Assembly: GCA_035295125.1 (NCBI GenBank) | Contig: DATGJP010000043.1 | Location: forward strand, 62,001-126,000 | Source of the DNA: JAICMB01 sp035295125 | GTDB taxonomy: Bacteria; Acidobacteriota; Terriglobia; Bryobacterales; Bryobacteraceae | DNA: 64,000 nucleotides | Direction: 5' to 3' | Shown: in pieces, positions 15,728 through 25,484 of the stretch | Layout: every line of letters begins with the position of its first letter | How positions within the stretch are numbered: position 1 is the first letter of the stretch | Made by a program: the position numbers and the translations under genes | The notes under the pieces: model-generated | Databases searched by the model: none | Told to the model about the DNA's origin: nothing | The model's input: only the letters and a program-made list of their open reading frames with translations

Positions 15728-17155
15728 GTGCGCCCGGTTCTTCTGTCGGTACTCGTACCGCTCTATAACGAAGAATCGCTGGTTCGGGAATCGCTAAACC
15801 GGGTGCTCCGGGCGCGGCTGCCACAAGGAGTGAGCCGCGAGATCATCGTTGTCGATGACGCGTCGACTGATGAATCGGCCGCCGCGGTCGACCAACTGGT
15901 CGGCGAACATCCCGGCTGTATCCAGCTTTTCCGGCATTCGAAAAACCAGGGGAAGGGCGCTGCTCTCCGCACGGCGCTAGAGCATGCGAGCGGCGACCTC
16001 TGCATTTTCCAGGACGCCGACCTGGAGTATGACCCCAACGACTACACGGCGATGCTGCAGCCGTTGCTCGACGAGGAAGCCGATGCGGTTTTCGGATCGC
16101 GCTTCGCGACCTCGGGCAAACGGCGCGTCCTGTATTTCTGGCATGCCGTCGGCAATCACGCCCTGACGACGCTCTGCAATATGGCGGCGGATCTTAATCT
16201 GACCGACATGGAAACGTGCTACAAGGCCGTCCGCACTTCTTTGCTAAAGAGCATTCCGCTGCGCAGCAACCGCTTTGGCATCGAGCCGGAATTGACTATC
16301 AAGCTGGCGCAGCGCCATGCCCGCGTCTACGAGGTCCCCATTCGCTATAACGGCCGGACTTACGACGAAGGCAAGAAGATCGGCCTGAAGGACGCGTTTC
16401 AAGCGGCTGCCGTCATCGTTGCTACCTGGCTGCAGGACGATATCTACACTGACCCGGGGGCGAAAATCCTCGGCCGCCTCGGCAACACCGATCGGTTCAA
16501 CCGCTGGATGGCGTCCGTCGTCCGGCCCTACCTGCATGGCCGCACCGTCGAGATTGGCGCGGGTCTCGGAAACCTGTGTGCCCACCTGTCGCGAAGAATT
16601 CCCGACTATGTCGCGACCGACATCGAACCCGAGCACCTCAATTTCCTGAGGACGCGATTCTCCAGTGCACCCAACGTTTCGGTTGGATATTGCGACCTCT
16701 CCAATCCCAGCTTTTTCGAACAGAACAGCGGTCAATTCGAATCGCTGGTATGCCTCAATGTCGTCGAGCATGTGGACGACGATATGCGGTCTTTGAAGCA
16801 TATTCGCACGGCGCTGAAGGACGGGGGCAGGGCAGTGATCCTGGTGCCCGAGGGGCCCGGCGTTTATGGCACGCTCGATGAGGTTCTGGGCCATTTTCGG
16901 AGGTATACCGAGGCTGAGCTACGGAGCAAACTCGAGGCTTCGGGTTTTGTGGTGGAACGGATGCTGAAGTTTAATCGCGTCACGCGGCCGGGCTGGTGGT
17001 TCAATGGCCGGCTGCTGAAGCGCCGCACCTTCGGGCGGTTTCAACTGGCGGTATTCGATCGGATGGTGTGGCTGTGGCGACGTATGGACAGGGTTCTGCC
17101 CTGGGGTCCGGTCTCTCTTATTGCTGTTGCTCGGCGTGGTCCAGAGACCGGCTGA
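15728..17155 (+). CDS. fusion of GT2 glycosyltransferase and SAM methyltransferase
   Basis: 475 residues from a GTG start. Residues 5-235 form a GT-A fold of the DPM1/GT2 type: LVPLYNEESLV, VVDDASTDES, and FQDADLEYDPNDY (metal DxD-like). Residues about 265-470 form a class I methyltransferase: VEIGAGLGNLCAHL (motif I), VATDIEPEHL, and LVCLNVVEHVDDD (motif post-I). One polypeptide could transfer a sugar to a lipid or protein carrier and methylate sugar or acceptor. The first gene is 2 nt upstream, so it is probably co-transcribed with the quinoprotein gene. Confidence 0.88.
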   Translation: MRPVLLSVLVPLYNEESLVRESLNRVLRARLPQGVSREIIVVDDASTDESAAAVDQLVGEHPGCIQLFRHSKNQGKGAALRTALEHASGDLCIFQDADLEYDPNDYTAMLQPLLDEEADAVFGSRFATSGKRRVLYFWHAVGNHALTTLCNMAADLNLTDMETCYKAVRTSLLKSIPLRSNRFGIEPELTIKLAQRHARVYEVPIRYNGRTYDEGKKIGLKDAFQAAAVIVATWLQDDIYTDPGAKILGRLGNTDRFNRWMASVVRPYLHGRTVEIGAGLGNLCAHLSRRIPDYVATDIEPEHLNFLRTRFSSAPNVSVGYCDLSNPSFFEQNSGQFESLVCLNVVEHVDDDMRSLKHIRTALKDGGRAVILVPEGPGVYGTLDEVLGHFRRYTEAELRSKLEASGFVVERMLKFNRVTRPGWWFNGRLLKRRTFGRFQLAVFDRMVWLWRRMDRVLPWGPVSLIAVARRGPETG

Positions 17156-17211
17156 CTAAGGCAGGGTTTCAACCTGTCGCAGTGGGCCGCGGATCCACGA
17201 AGGTGCATGAA

Positions 17212-17247
17212 AACCAAGGTGGCGCAGGCGGTTTCGCCTGCGCGTCC
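17212..17247. repeat. palindromic intergenic repeat, copy D
   Basis: A perfect 9-bp hairpin at 17222-17243 (GCGCAGGCG/CGCCTGCGC, GTTT loop) lies in an AAGGTGG context. The hairpin recurs exactly at 28274-28295. The rest of 17156-17411 holds weaker related fragments and no gene. Confidence 0.75.
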
Positions 17248-17411
17248 CCGTGAGGTCCAGGGTTTTCAACTCGTGCTCAACTTGCCAGTGCGAACTTCCC
17301 GACGGCCAGGCGCAACCGCTGTCCCCACCCATTACCTCAGCCCGCCTGAATTCACCCCTCAAATCTCCTGAATTGACCTCTCCCGCCACTTCGCCGTAAA
17401 GTGCAAGCGAG

Positions 17412-18758
17412 ATGAAAGCCGTCCTCCTGATATTCGCCATCTCCATCGCTCACGCCCAGGACACCCGCACGGTAACCGAACCCCATTTCCCGCCCGCATG
17501 CGCGACCCTCGATGCCCACCTCGCCGCGAAAGGCGCGACTCTTCCCGACGCCGATGAGCGCAAACTCGACACCCAACGAATCCAGGAAGCGCTGGACCAC
17601 TGCACGTCTGGGAAAGCCGTAGTCCTGAAAGCCGAGGGCAGCCACAATGCGTTTCTCTCCGGCCCTCTCGATCTGCGGCGCGGCGTGACGCTACTCATCG
17701 ACAAAGGAGCGATCCTGCTGGGCTCGCGCGACCCTAAAGAATACGAACGCCGTCCCGGAAGTTGTGGCGTCGTCGACCAGAACGGCCGAGGTTGTCGCGC
17801 CCTCATCAATGGCGACGGCGTCCCCGATGCGGCAGTCATGGGCGAAGGCACAATCGATGGACGCGGGGGTGCCAAGCTGCTGGGCCAGGACGTGACCTGG
17901 TGGGACCTCGCCGAGAAAGCCCGTGCCGGAGGCGCCCAGAACTGCCCGCGCATCCTGGTCCTCTCGCACTGCGACAACTTCACCCTCTACAAGATCCACC
18001 TCCGCAATTCGCCCAACTTCCACGTTTCCTACCGCGACGGCAACGGCTTTACCGCGTGGGGCGTGGTTCTGTTCTCACCACAGCGCGGCGCCCGTAACAC
18101 CGACGGAATCGACCCGAGCAACTCGACCAACGTGACCATCACGCATTGCTACATTCACGCCGGCGACGATAATGTCGCCATCAAAGCCGGGCACGGCAAT
18201 CCCACCACCCACATGACGATCGCCCACAATCACTTCTACGCCGGCCACGGCATGTCGATCGGCAGCGAAACCGACGGCGGCGCCAGCGCGATCCGGGTCA
18301 GCGACCTTTCCATCGATGGCGCCGACAACGGTATTCGAATCAAATCCAATTCCAGCCGTGGCGGGCTGGTCCACGATGTCGTTTACGAGGACGTCTGCAT
18401 CCGCGACACGCGCAACCCCATCTACATGGATTCGAACTATTCTTACTTCGGCCAGGATCGCGACAAGCTCCCCACGTTCGAAGACATAACCCTGCGCAAT
18501 GTGCACATCTTCGGAGGCGGAAAGATCACCCTTGACGGCTACGACGAGTCCCATCGCCTGGCGATTCGCTTCGACAACGTGACGCTCGAAAACCCGGACG
18601 AAATCAAGATGACGGCGGTCCACGCCCGCATCACGTTGGGACCGGGTGCGGCGAATCTCCACCCCACGGGCGAGGATGTTGAGGTTACTGGTTCGCCCGG
18701 CAAGCCCACTCCCAACTCCTGCGCTGCTAAATTCGTTCCATTCCCGGACACCCCTTAA
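17412..18758 (+). CDS. exported GH28 polygalacturonase-like enzyme
   Basis: 448 residues with a signal peptide (MKAVLLIFAISIAHAQ) and a right-handed beta-helix. All four GH28 catalytic signatures are visible: NTDGID, GDDNVAIKAG (the adjacent Asp pair), GHGMSIGSE (the catalytic His) and RIKS. The family cleaves alpha-1,4-galacturonan, so pectin or a similar uronan is the likely substrate. A large propeller gene follows 20 nt downstream. Confident in family, less in exact substrate. Confidence 0.93.
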   Translation: MKAVLLIFAISIAHAQDTRTVTEPHFPPACATLDAHLAAKGATLPDADERKLDTQRIQEALDHCTSGKAVVLKAEGSHNAFLSGPLDLRRGVTLLIDKGAILLGSRDPKEYERRPGSCGVVDQNGRGCRALINGDGVPDAAVMGEGTIDGRGGAKLLGQDVTWWDLAEKARAGGAQNCPRILVLSHCDNFTLYKIHLRNSPNFHVSYRDGNGFTAWGVVLFSPQRGARNTDGIDPSNSTNVTITHCYIHAGDDNVAIKAGHGNPTTHMTIAHNHFYAGHGMSIGSETDGGASAIRVSDLSIDGADNGIRIKSNSSRGGLVHDVVYEDVCIRDTRNPIYMDSNYSYFGQDRDKLPTFEDITLRNVHIFGGGKITLDGYDESHRLAIRFDNVTLENPDEIKMTAVHARITLGPGAANLHPTGEDVEVTGSPGKPTPNSCAAKFVPFPDTP

Positions 18759-18778
18759 CCAGATATAAGATTCTATAA

Positions 18779-21775
18779 GTGCTCATACGAAATCTTTGCT
18801 TTCTGCCGTTATTGGCTGCACCCCTTTTCGCTCAGCTCCCGGCGGGCCTCTATGATGGCCTGACCTGGCGCTTCATCGGCCCTTTCCGCGGCGGCCGCGT
18901 CCTGGCCGTAACCGGCGTACCTGGGGACGCTACCACCTTCTATTTCGGTTCGGTCGGCGGCGGTGTCTGGAAAACTACCAACGCCGGCACCGTTTGGAGT
19001 CCGATTTTTGACGGCCAGGATGTCGCGTCAATCGGCGCAATTGCAGTCGCGCCGTCAGACCCGAAAACGATCTATGTAGGAACCGGCGAAGCCGATATGC
19101 GCTCCGCCATTTCCTTCGGCGACGGCATGTATAAATCGACCGACGCCGGCGCGACTTGGAGACATATTGGTCTGCGGGATTCACGGCAGATTTCCCGCAT
19201 CGCAGTCGACCCGAAAAATCCCAACCTCGTCTATGTTGCCGTGCTCGGGCACGCCTACGCTCCCAATCCCGAACGCGGCGTTTTCCGATCGAAAGACGGC
19301 GGCGAAACCTGGGACAAGGTGCTCGACAAGGGTCCCGAGGTCGGAGCCGCGGACCTTGCGATGGAACCCGAAAACCCCAAGGTTATCTACGCCGCGATGT
19401 GGAACAGCCGCCGGCCGCCGTGGAGCCAGTACGGCCCGCTCGAAGGGCCCGGCAGCGGTCTTTACAAAACCTCCGACGGTGGCGATACCTGGACGGAACT
19501 GGCCGGAAACGGCCTGCCCGAGGGTCAATGGGGACGCGCTGGTGTGGCCGTCGCCGCAGGCACCCGCGGACGTCGTGTCTACGCCCTGGTCGATGCGAAA
19601 CCCGGGGGGCTCTTTCGCTCCGACGACAGCGGCAAGTCCTGGTCCGAGGTCAGTAGCGATACCCGCATCACCAGCCGCGGATGGTATTTCAGCGGCATCA
19701 CCGTCGATCCCCACAACCCCGATCTCGTCTACATCCCGAACGTGGCCGTTTACCAGTCGAGCGACGGCGGGAAGAACTTTCGCGTCCTGAAGGGCGCGCC
19801 CGGCGGCGACGATTACCATTCGCTGTGGATCGACCCGACCCTGTCCTCGCGCATGATTCTGGGCAGCGATCAGGGCACGAACATCAGCCTCGACACCGGC
19901 CAGACCTGGACACCCTGGTACAACCAGGCGACCGCGCAACTGTATCATGTCGTCGCCGACAATCAGTTTCCGTACTGGGTCTACGCTTCGCAGCAGGATA
20001 GCGGCACGGTCGCTCTACCCAGCCGCACCGACCACGGCCAGATCAACGAATACGATCGCCGCAGCGTCGGGGGCGCGGAGAGCGGCTACATCGCGGTCGA
20101 TCCGAAGAACCCGAACATTTTTTACGTCAACAACACCAACGGTTCGCTGACGCGGTTCGACCGGCGTACGTCTGAGGGTCAGAACATCACGCCGTGGCCC
20201 GAGCCGGGCTTCGGCACCGAGATTAATCAGAGGAAGTATCGTTTTCCGTGGACCGCGCCGGTGGTCTTTTCCGCGGCCGATCCCACTACCCTTTACTATG
20301 GTTCGCAATATCTGCTGAAGAGCGTGGACGGAGGGCTGCACTGGATCGAGGCGAGCCCCGATCTGACCGGCACGGACCTGCAGACCAAGACCAAGCCAAG
20401 CGGCCCGCCGACGGTGGAGAATGCCAAAGGCCGCGGCTACGGGGTGATCTACACGATCGGTCCATCGCCTTTGAGCGCACCTCTGATTTGGGTGGGCAGC
20501 GACACCGGGCTTGTTCACGTGACGCGCGATGGGGGTAAAGACTGGTCGAATGTGACGCCTAAAGGGCTCTCCGACTGGAGCAAGATCACCCACATCGAAG
20601 CCTCGCACTTCGATCAAGCCACGGCATACGCCGCTGTCGATCGCCATCGCCTGGATGACTACAAACCTCACCTTTTCCGCACCCACGATTACGGAAAAAC
20701 GTGGATGGAAATCACCTCCGGTATCGAAGAGCCGGCTTTTCTGAATGCCATCCGCGAAGACCCCACCCGGAAGGGACTGCTTTACGCCGCGACAGAAACC
20801 GGTGTTTACGTTTCCTTTGATGATGGCGACCATTGGCAGCCGCTGCAGGCAAACCTGCCGGTGACCTCCGTGCGCGACGTGGTGGTACACGGCGACGATC
20901 TGGTCATCGCGACCCATGGCCGCGGGTTCTGGATCATGGACGATATCACGCCACTCCGCCAGGCCAGCGCGACGGCCGCCACCGAGGAGGCCGTGCTCTA
21001 CAAACCGTCGCCGGCGATTCGCATGGTCCCCGAACCCTTCCAGGGAACTCCCTTCCCGCCGGAGACGCCTAAGGCCCAGAATCCGCCCGATGGTGCGATT
21101 ATCGATTACTACCTGAAGTCCGCCGCCGAGGAGGTCACGCTCGACATTCTCGATGCCCAGAACCAGGTCGTGAGGAGTTATTCCACTAAGGATGCGGGAC
21201 GCCCCCGACGCAGCGGTGGGGCAATCGCAGACATCTGGATCACTCCGCCTCCGCATCTCGCGGGTAAGGCGGGTATGAACCGATTCGTGTGGGATCTGCG
21301 TTTCGCGCTTCCAGCCGGCGCTGAAGGTGGCCGCGGTGGTGGGGGCGGTGGCGGCGGCGCCAACGGACCACAAGTCAAGCCCGGCCTTTATCACGTTCGT
21401 TTGACCGCCGGCGGAAAGACCTACACACAACCACTCAAGGTTGTTCTCGACCCCCGCTCGACCGCAACACCGCAGGATCTCGCGCTGCAATTCGACCTCG
21501 GCCAGAAGATTCTACGCCAGATGCGTCGTCTAGCCGATCTCAGGCAGGAGATTCGCCGGGCGCACCGTCAATCGACTGAGGTCGATGCGATCGATTCCGG
21601 ACTGAGTGCTGCGGGCCGCGATTTAAGTGCGGCTCTAGGTGTGGTGAATTCATCGGACCGTAGACCGCCGGCTCAAGCCGCGGCGGTGTTTCAGGATGCG
21701 GTCCATCAGATCGATCTGCAAGCGGCCGCCTGGAACGCGCTGAACCCTTCGAGTAAGACGCCGTCGAACCGTTAA
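18779..21775 (+). CDS. giant exported VPS10/BNR beta-propeller protein
   Basis: 998 residues from a GTG start. After a signal peptide (CFLPLLAAPLFAQ) come many propeller blades with BNR/sortilin-like Asp-box motifs (SDDSGKSW, SKDGGETW, TSDGGDTW, THDYGKTW), so the first 720 residues probably make a ten-bladed VPS10-type propeller or two smaller ones. The last 250 residues hold a beta domain, a poly-Gly linker (about residues 848-858) and a C-terminal helical segment. Databases often call this group 'glycosyl hydrolase' without proof. It is probably secreted or surface-bound. The ATP10-like gene starts 4 nt after its stop. Confidence 0.88.
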   Translation: MLIRNLCFLPLLAAPLFAQLPAGLYDGLTWRFIGPFRGGRVLAVTGVPGDATTFYFGSVGGGVWKTTNAGTVWSPIFDGQDVASIGAIAVAPSDPKTIYVGTGEADMRSAISFGDGMYKSTDAGATWRHIGLRDSRQISRIAVDPKNPNLVYVAVLGHAYAPNPERGVFRSKDGGETWDKVLDKGPEVGAADLAMEPENPKVIYAAMWNSRRPPWSQYGPLEGPGSGLYKTSDGGDTWTELAGNGLPEGQWGRAGVAVAAGTRGRRVYALVDAKPGGLFRSDDSGKSWSEVSSDTRITSRGWYFSGITVDPHNPDLVYIPNVAVYQSSDGGKNFRVLKGAPGGDDYHSLWIDPTLSSRMILGSDQGTNISLDTGQTWTPWYNQATAQLYHVVADNQFPYWVYASQQDSGTVALPSRTDHGQINEYDRRSVGGAESGYIAVDPKNPNIFYVNNTNGSLTRFDRRTSEGQNITPWPEPGFGTEINQRKYRFPWTAPVVFSAADPTTLYYGSQYLLKSVDGGLHWIEASPDLTGTDLQTKTKPSGPPTVENAKGRGYGVIYTIGPSPLSAPLIWVGSDTGLVHVTRDGGKDWSNVTPKGLSDWSKITHIEASHFDQATAYAAVDRHRLDDYKPHLFRTHDYGKTWMEITSGIEEPAFLNAIREDPTRKGLLYAATETGVYVSFDDGDHWQPLQANLPVTSVRDVVVHGDDLVIATHGRGFWIMDDITPLRQASATAATEEAVLYKPSPAIRMVPEPFQGTPFPPETPKAQNPPDGAIIDYYLKSAAEEVTLDILDAQNQVVRSYSTKDAGRPRRSGGAIADIWITPPPHLAGKAGMNRFVWDLRFALPAGAEGGRGGGGGGGGANGPQVKPGLYHVRLTAGGKTYTQPLKVVLDPRSTATPQDLALQFDLGQKILRQMRRLADLRQEIRRAHRQSTEVDAIDSGLSAAGRDLSAALGVVNSSDRRPPAQAAAVFQDAVHQIDLQAAAWNALNPSSKTPSNR

Positions 21776-21779
21776 CCGG

Positions 21780-22271
21780 ATGCTTCGCTTTTTCATCGTC
21801 GCGGCCTGGGCTGTGTTGGCAGCAGCGGAGCAACTGCCGCATATCGAGGGTGAGACCCTTTCCGGCAAGCATCTCGCGCTGCCGGACGACGCAAAAGGGG
21901 AATTCGTGCTGCTGATCATCGGTTTCACTCACGGATCGCAGAGCCAGACCAAGGAGTGGAGTGTACGCGCGAGGCACGAATTCCCCGACGAGGGGCGACT
22001 GCGTATCTTTTCCATCGCCGTGCTCCAGGATGCGCCGCGCCTTATTCGTCCCATGATTCGAAGCGGATTAAAGCATGACCTCCCGCCGGATCAGCAGGAT
22101 CGCTTTCTCATTCTGACCCGCGACGAGAAGGTGTTGAAGCAAACCGCCGGCTTCTCGAATGCAGATGACGCGTACCTGGTCCTCCTCGGACCGGACGGCG
22201 AAATACGCTGGCGGTTCAACGGCGCGCCGGGCGACGACGCGGTCTCAAAGATCAAGAGCCAGGTTCAGTAA
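21780..22271 (+). CDS. exported thioredoxin-fold protein, ATP10-like
   Basis: 163 residues with a signal peptide (MLRFFIVAAWAVLAAAE). The core LLIIGFTHGSQSQTKEW, FSIAVLQDAPRLIRPMI and DAYLVLLGPDGEIRWRFNG follows the ATP10/YtfJ branch of the thioredoxin fold, with no CxxC redox pair. Mitochondrial ATP10 assists ATP synthase assembly; the bacterial role is unknown. It lies 4 nt after the propeller gene and is probably in the same transcript. Confidence 0.7.
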   Translation: MLRFFIVAAWAVLAAAEQLPHIEGETLSGKHLALPDDAKGEFVLLIIGFTHGSQSQTKEWSVRARHEFPDEGRLRIFSIAVLQDAPRLIRPMIRSGLKHDLPPDQQDRFLILTRDEKVLKQTAGFSNADDAYLVLLGPDGEIRWRFNGAPGDDAVSKIKSQVQ

Positions 22272-22383
22272 ATCACCCACCGTCACGGACCGCTGGTCCA
22301 CGAAGACGCGTAACGCAGCCTTGAGTCTGCCCATATGACGGCTGAAGCCGGCGGCACTGGCATTGTAGTCCGCGCTCAGTTTT

Positions 22384-22412
22384 CGAAGCCGCCTGCTTCA
22401 CCCCTTCCACAG
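22384..22412 (+). repeat. palindromic intergenic repeat fragment, copy E
   Basis: The segment CCGCCTGCTTCACCCCTTCC plus its flanks is a half-copy of the repeats at 10898-10932 and 36792-36824; the left stem arm is eroded (CGAAG instead of GCAGGCG). The rest of 22272-22433 shows no gene. Confidence 0.55.
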
Positions 22413-22433
22413 ACCTAGGGCCGCGATGTTCGA

Positions 22434-22462
22434 TTGACATCGTTCCGCCTTCGCGTCATAAT
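22434..22462 (+). promoter_or_regulatory. sigma70 promoter for padR-permease operon
   Basis: TTGACA at 22434-22439 and CATAAT at 22457-22462 are separated by 17 nt, close to the consensus. The padR ATG lies 43 nt beyond the -10 box. Confidence 0.75.
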
Positions 22463-22504
22463 ACAAAGCCAGCTATGCCTAGAAAAGTGGGGGTGGAATA
22501 GATC

Positions 22505-22843
22505 ATGCCCAAACACTCCAATGACCGTCTTCAGGGAACCCTCGACCTCCTGATCCTGAAATCCCTTCACCGCTCCGGCCCCCTCCACGGCTACGCCATC
22601 GCGCAACGCATCCACGCCTGGTCCAGCGAAAAACTCCGCGTGGAGGAAGGCTCGCTTTATCCGGCGCTGCATCGCTTGGAACACGACGGCTGGCTCAAAG
22701 CCGAATGGGGCATGACGGAAACGAATCGCAAAGCGCGCTTTTATGCGATCACACCCGCCGGCCGTAAGCAGTTGGCAGAAGAAGAACGGAACTGGGCGAA
22801 CCTCTCCGACGGTGTCGCCCGCATGCTTCGTTTCGTCGAATGA
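22505..22843 (+). CDS. PadR-family transcriptional regulator
   Basis: 112 residues forming one PadR winged helix: QGTLDLLILKSLHRSGPLHGYAIAQRI, then EEGSLYPALHRLEHDGWLKAEWG and RKARFYAITPAGRKQL. It lies 7 nt upstream of the permease gene. In acidobacteria such PadR-permease pairs are common; PadR probably represses its own operon until an inducer binds. Confidence 0.95.
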   Translation: MPKHSNDRLQGTLDLLILKSLHRSGPLHGYAIAQRIHAWSSEKLRVEEGSLYPALHRLEHDGWLKAEWGMTETNRKARFYAITPAGRKQLAEEERNWANLSDGVARMLRFVE

Positions 22844-22850
22844 GGAACCT

Positions 22851-25460
22851 ATGGGAATCGTCAAGCGACTGTGGAACGCCGTCCGCCCTTCGCGGCTTGA
22901 CGGCAGTCTCGATGAAGAACTGCAGGCTCATATGGCCATGATCGAGGACGAAGAACGCGGCGACGGGGCCAGCTCTGAAGAAGCCAGGCGGCGAACCCGG
23001 CAACGTTTCGGAGACCCCACTCTCTACCGCGAACGCACCCGCGACCGCGATCTGCTGATCGGCGTGGAAACCTTCCTTCAGGACCTGCGCTACTCTGTTC
23101 GCGGTTTCGCGAAAGTCCCCGGCTTCACAGCCGCCGCTGTCATCATGCTCGCGCTGGGCATCGGCATCAACACCGCTATCTTTACACTGCTCAACACCAT
23201 CGTCCTGCGTCCGCTGCCCGTGCCCAATGCGGACCGTCTGTTGGTCTTGCTCGAAGAGTTGCCCGGGGGAGGCGACAGTCCGCCCTCGTGGCTCGACCAG
23301 CGCGATCTCCGCGAGCAGAATCACGTGTTCGACTCCCTCGGGGCTTTCGCATATGGCTCCGGAATGCTGATGCGCGCGGGGGATGAAACGCGCCGGGTGA
23401 TCGGCGCCAAGGTCACGCCCGACTACTTCACCACTATGGGTGTGGCGCCGGTGGCGGGCCGCCTCTTTGAAACGGCCGAGATGGAGCAGGGCCGCGACAA
23501 TGTCGTCATGCTGCGCGAGGACTACTGGCGCACCAACCTCAACGCCGATCCATCTATCCTACAAAAGCAGATCGAAGTCGATGGCCGAAAATGCAGTGTG
23601 GTTGGGATTCTCCCTACGTGGTTCCGCTATCCCTGGGAAAATGCGGTCATCTGGGAGCCTCTAGCGCCCACGAACGAGCAGCGCATGCAGCGCGGCTGGC
23701 ATGGCTTTCCCATGATCGGGAGATTGAAACCAGGGGTTACCATCGACCAGGCGCGGGCCGACATCAACAACGTGATGCATCGCCTGGCGAAGCAGTATCC
23801 GGATGAGGATCGCGACCGCGGCGGGCTGATGTTCCCGCTCCGAGACTGGTTCACGTTCTCCACCTCCAGCCCGCTCCTGGTACTGCAATGCGCGGCCTTG
23901 GCGATTTTTCTGATGACCTGCGCGAACGTCTCAAGCCTGCTGCTGGCCCGATATTCCGGCCGCCGCCGCGAGTTTGCCGTCCGCGCCGCTCTCGGAGCCT
24001 CGCGCTGGCGCCAGCTTCGGCAGCACCTTACGGAGAGCATGGTGCTCGCGGGATTCGGCTGCCTTTGCGGCATCGCCGTCGCCTATGCGGGCGTCCGGCT
24101 CCTGGTCCTTGTGTACAACAACACGCTTCCCCGCACGTTTGAGATTGGAATCGACGGGCATCTCATATTGTTCACCGTAGGCACCACCATGGCGGGCGCC
24201 ATCGCGTTCGGATTCACCACCGCATTGCACGAACGTTCGCGCGAGCTCAATGGAGCTTTGTGCGAAGGCGGGCGGTCTGGGCACAGCCGTAAGAGTGTCG
24301 CGCTGAGGCAAGGGCTCGTGATCACACAAGTGATGTTCGCCCTGATCCTGCTTGCCGGCGCGGGCGAGCTGATTCGGAGTTTCCAGAAACTCCTGCAGGC
24401 CGAGGTCGGCGTCGACACTTCACATCTGCTCACGATGACCGTTCAGATTCCGGATACTCACTACAAGTCCATTGAACGCGTCTCGAATTTCTTCCAGACA
24501 GCCGTGAACCGCATTCAAGCTATGCCGGGCGTGGAGAGCGTCGCCTCCATCAACATGCTTCCGGTGCAGCAAGCGGGCTATAACGGCGATGTTCAGGTTG
24601 CTGGATTGCCTCCCCATGCGAGCTCTTTTTTCGCGGAGTTTCGCTGGGTGGGAGGCGAGTATTTCCAGACCATGCGGATCCCGCTGGTGAGCGGCCGCAA
24701 CTTTCTGCCGGAAGAGGTCGCCGGCAAACGCAAAGCCGTCATCATTAACGAATCGATGGCCCGCGCCCTCTGGGACAAGCGCAGCCCGCTCGGGTCTACC
24801 ATTCTGATGGATGGAGGGCTTACGGTAGTTGGCGTGGTTCGCGATGTCCGCCAGACCGGCCTGGGAGAAAAGCCGCGGCCTGAAATGTTCATGCCAATCG
24901 CGATTCTGGAAGAGCCCGTCACCACGCAATCCATCGCGGTGCGGTCGCAACTCCCGATGGACCAGCTTGCGCCGCTGATTCGCCGCGAGATCCGGAATAT
25001 CGACGCACAATCGGGAGTTTACCGCGTGAAGACGATGCAGGACGTCGTTTCCGATTCGGTAGCCTACGCCCGTACCACGGCTACCCTCCTGACTCTGTTC
25101 GCGGCCCTGGCTTTGGTTTTGGCGGGCTTCGGACTCTATGGCGTGATGTCGTACCTGGTTGCCGAGCGTCGCCGCGAATTCGCGATTCGGACGGCGATTG
25201 GCGCCAGGCCAGTGCGCCTGGTAAGCATGGTGTTTCGGCAAAGCCTGACCATGGTCGCCATCGGGCTCGTGCTGGGTATCGGTGGAGGGCAAGTCGTGAG
25301 CCATTCGCTTCCCAGCCTTTTGTACGGTGTCCGGGAACTCGAGGCCGGCACCTTGGCGATGGCCATCGCCGTACTCGGAGCGTCGGCGATCGTCGCGGTA
25401 GCAATTCCCGCTATGCGCACCATCGGCATGGATCCCATTCAGGCTCTGCGGCAGGAATAG
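22851..25460 (+). CDS. ADOP-type MacB-like ABC permease
   Basis: 869 residues. Residues 1-70 form the acidobacterial extension (DEELQAHMAMIEDEERGDGASSEEARRRTRQRFGD). Then come DLRYSVRGFAKVPGFTAAAVIMLALGIGINTAIF (MacB_PCD start), a periplasmic domain, three membrane helices (FtsX domain), a second periplasmic domain and a final FtsX block ending in MDPIQALRQE. Two FtsX units are fused in one chain; no ATPase lies nearby, so it would have to borrow one encoded elsewhere. ATG 22851 follows the PadR stop by 7 nt. Role: probably mechanotransmission-type export; substrate unknown. Confidence 0.92.
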   Translation: MGIVKRLWNAVRPSRLDGSLDEELQAHMAMIEDEERGDGASSEEARRRTRQRFGDPTLYRERTRDRDLLIGVETFLQDLRYSVRGFAKVPGFTAAAVIMLALGIGINTAIFTLLNTIVLRPLPVPNADRLLVLLEELPGGGDSPPSWLDQRDLREQNHVFDSLGAFAYGSGMLMRAGDETRRVIGAKVTPDYFTTMGVAPVAGRLFETAEMEQGRDNVVMLREDYWRTNLNADPSILQKQIEVDGRKCSVVGILPTWFRYPWENAVIWEPLAPTNEQRMQRGWHGFPMIGRLKPGVTIDQARADINNVMHRLAKQYPDEDRDRGGLMFPLRDWFTFSTSSPLLVLQCAALAIFLMTCANVSSLLLARYSGRRREFAVRAALGASRWRQLRQHLTESMVLAGFGCLCGIAVAYAGVRLLVLVYNNTLPRTFEIGIDGHLILFTVGTTMAGAIAFGFTTALHERSRELNGALCEGGRSGHSRKSVALRQGLVITQVMFALILLAGAGELIRSFQKLLQAEVGVDTSHLLTMTVQIPDTHYKSIERVSNFFQTAVNRIQAMPGVESVASINMLPVQQAGYNGDVQVAGLPPHASSFFAEFRWVGGEYFQTMRIPLVSGRNFLPEEVAGKRKAVIINESMARALWDKRSPLGSTILMDGGLTVVGVVRDVRQTGLGEKPRPEMFMPIAILEEPVTTQSIAVRSQLPMDQLAPLIRREIRNIDAQSGVYRVKTMQDVVSDSVAYARTTATLLTLFAALALVLAGFGLYGVMSYLVAERRREFAIRTAIGARPVRLVSMVFRQSLTMVAIGLVLGIGGGQVVSHSLPSLLYGVRELEAGTLAMAIAVLGASAIVAVAIPAMRTIGMDPIQALRQE

Positions 25461-25484
25461 AGGGTCGTTCTATCATGGCTTTTG

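Noticed and set aside
20015..21490. Long open frame of 491 codons antisense to the VPS10/BNR gene
   Set aside because: It lies wholly opposite a clear coding gene with strong domain motifs and shows no known fold; long antisense frames are common in high-GC DNA.
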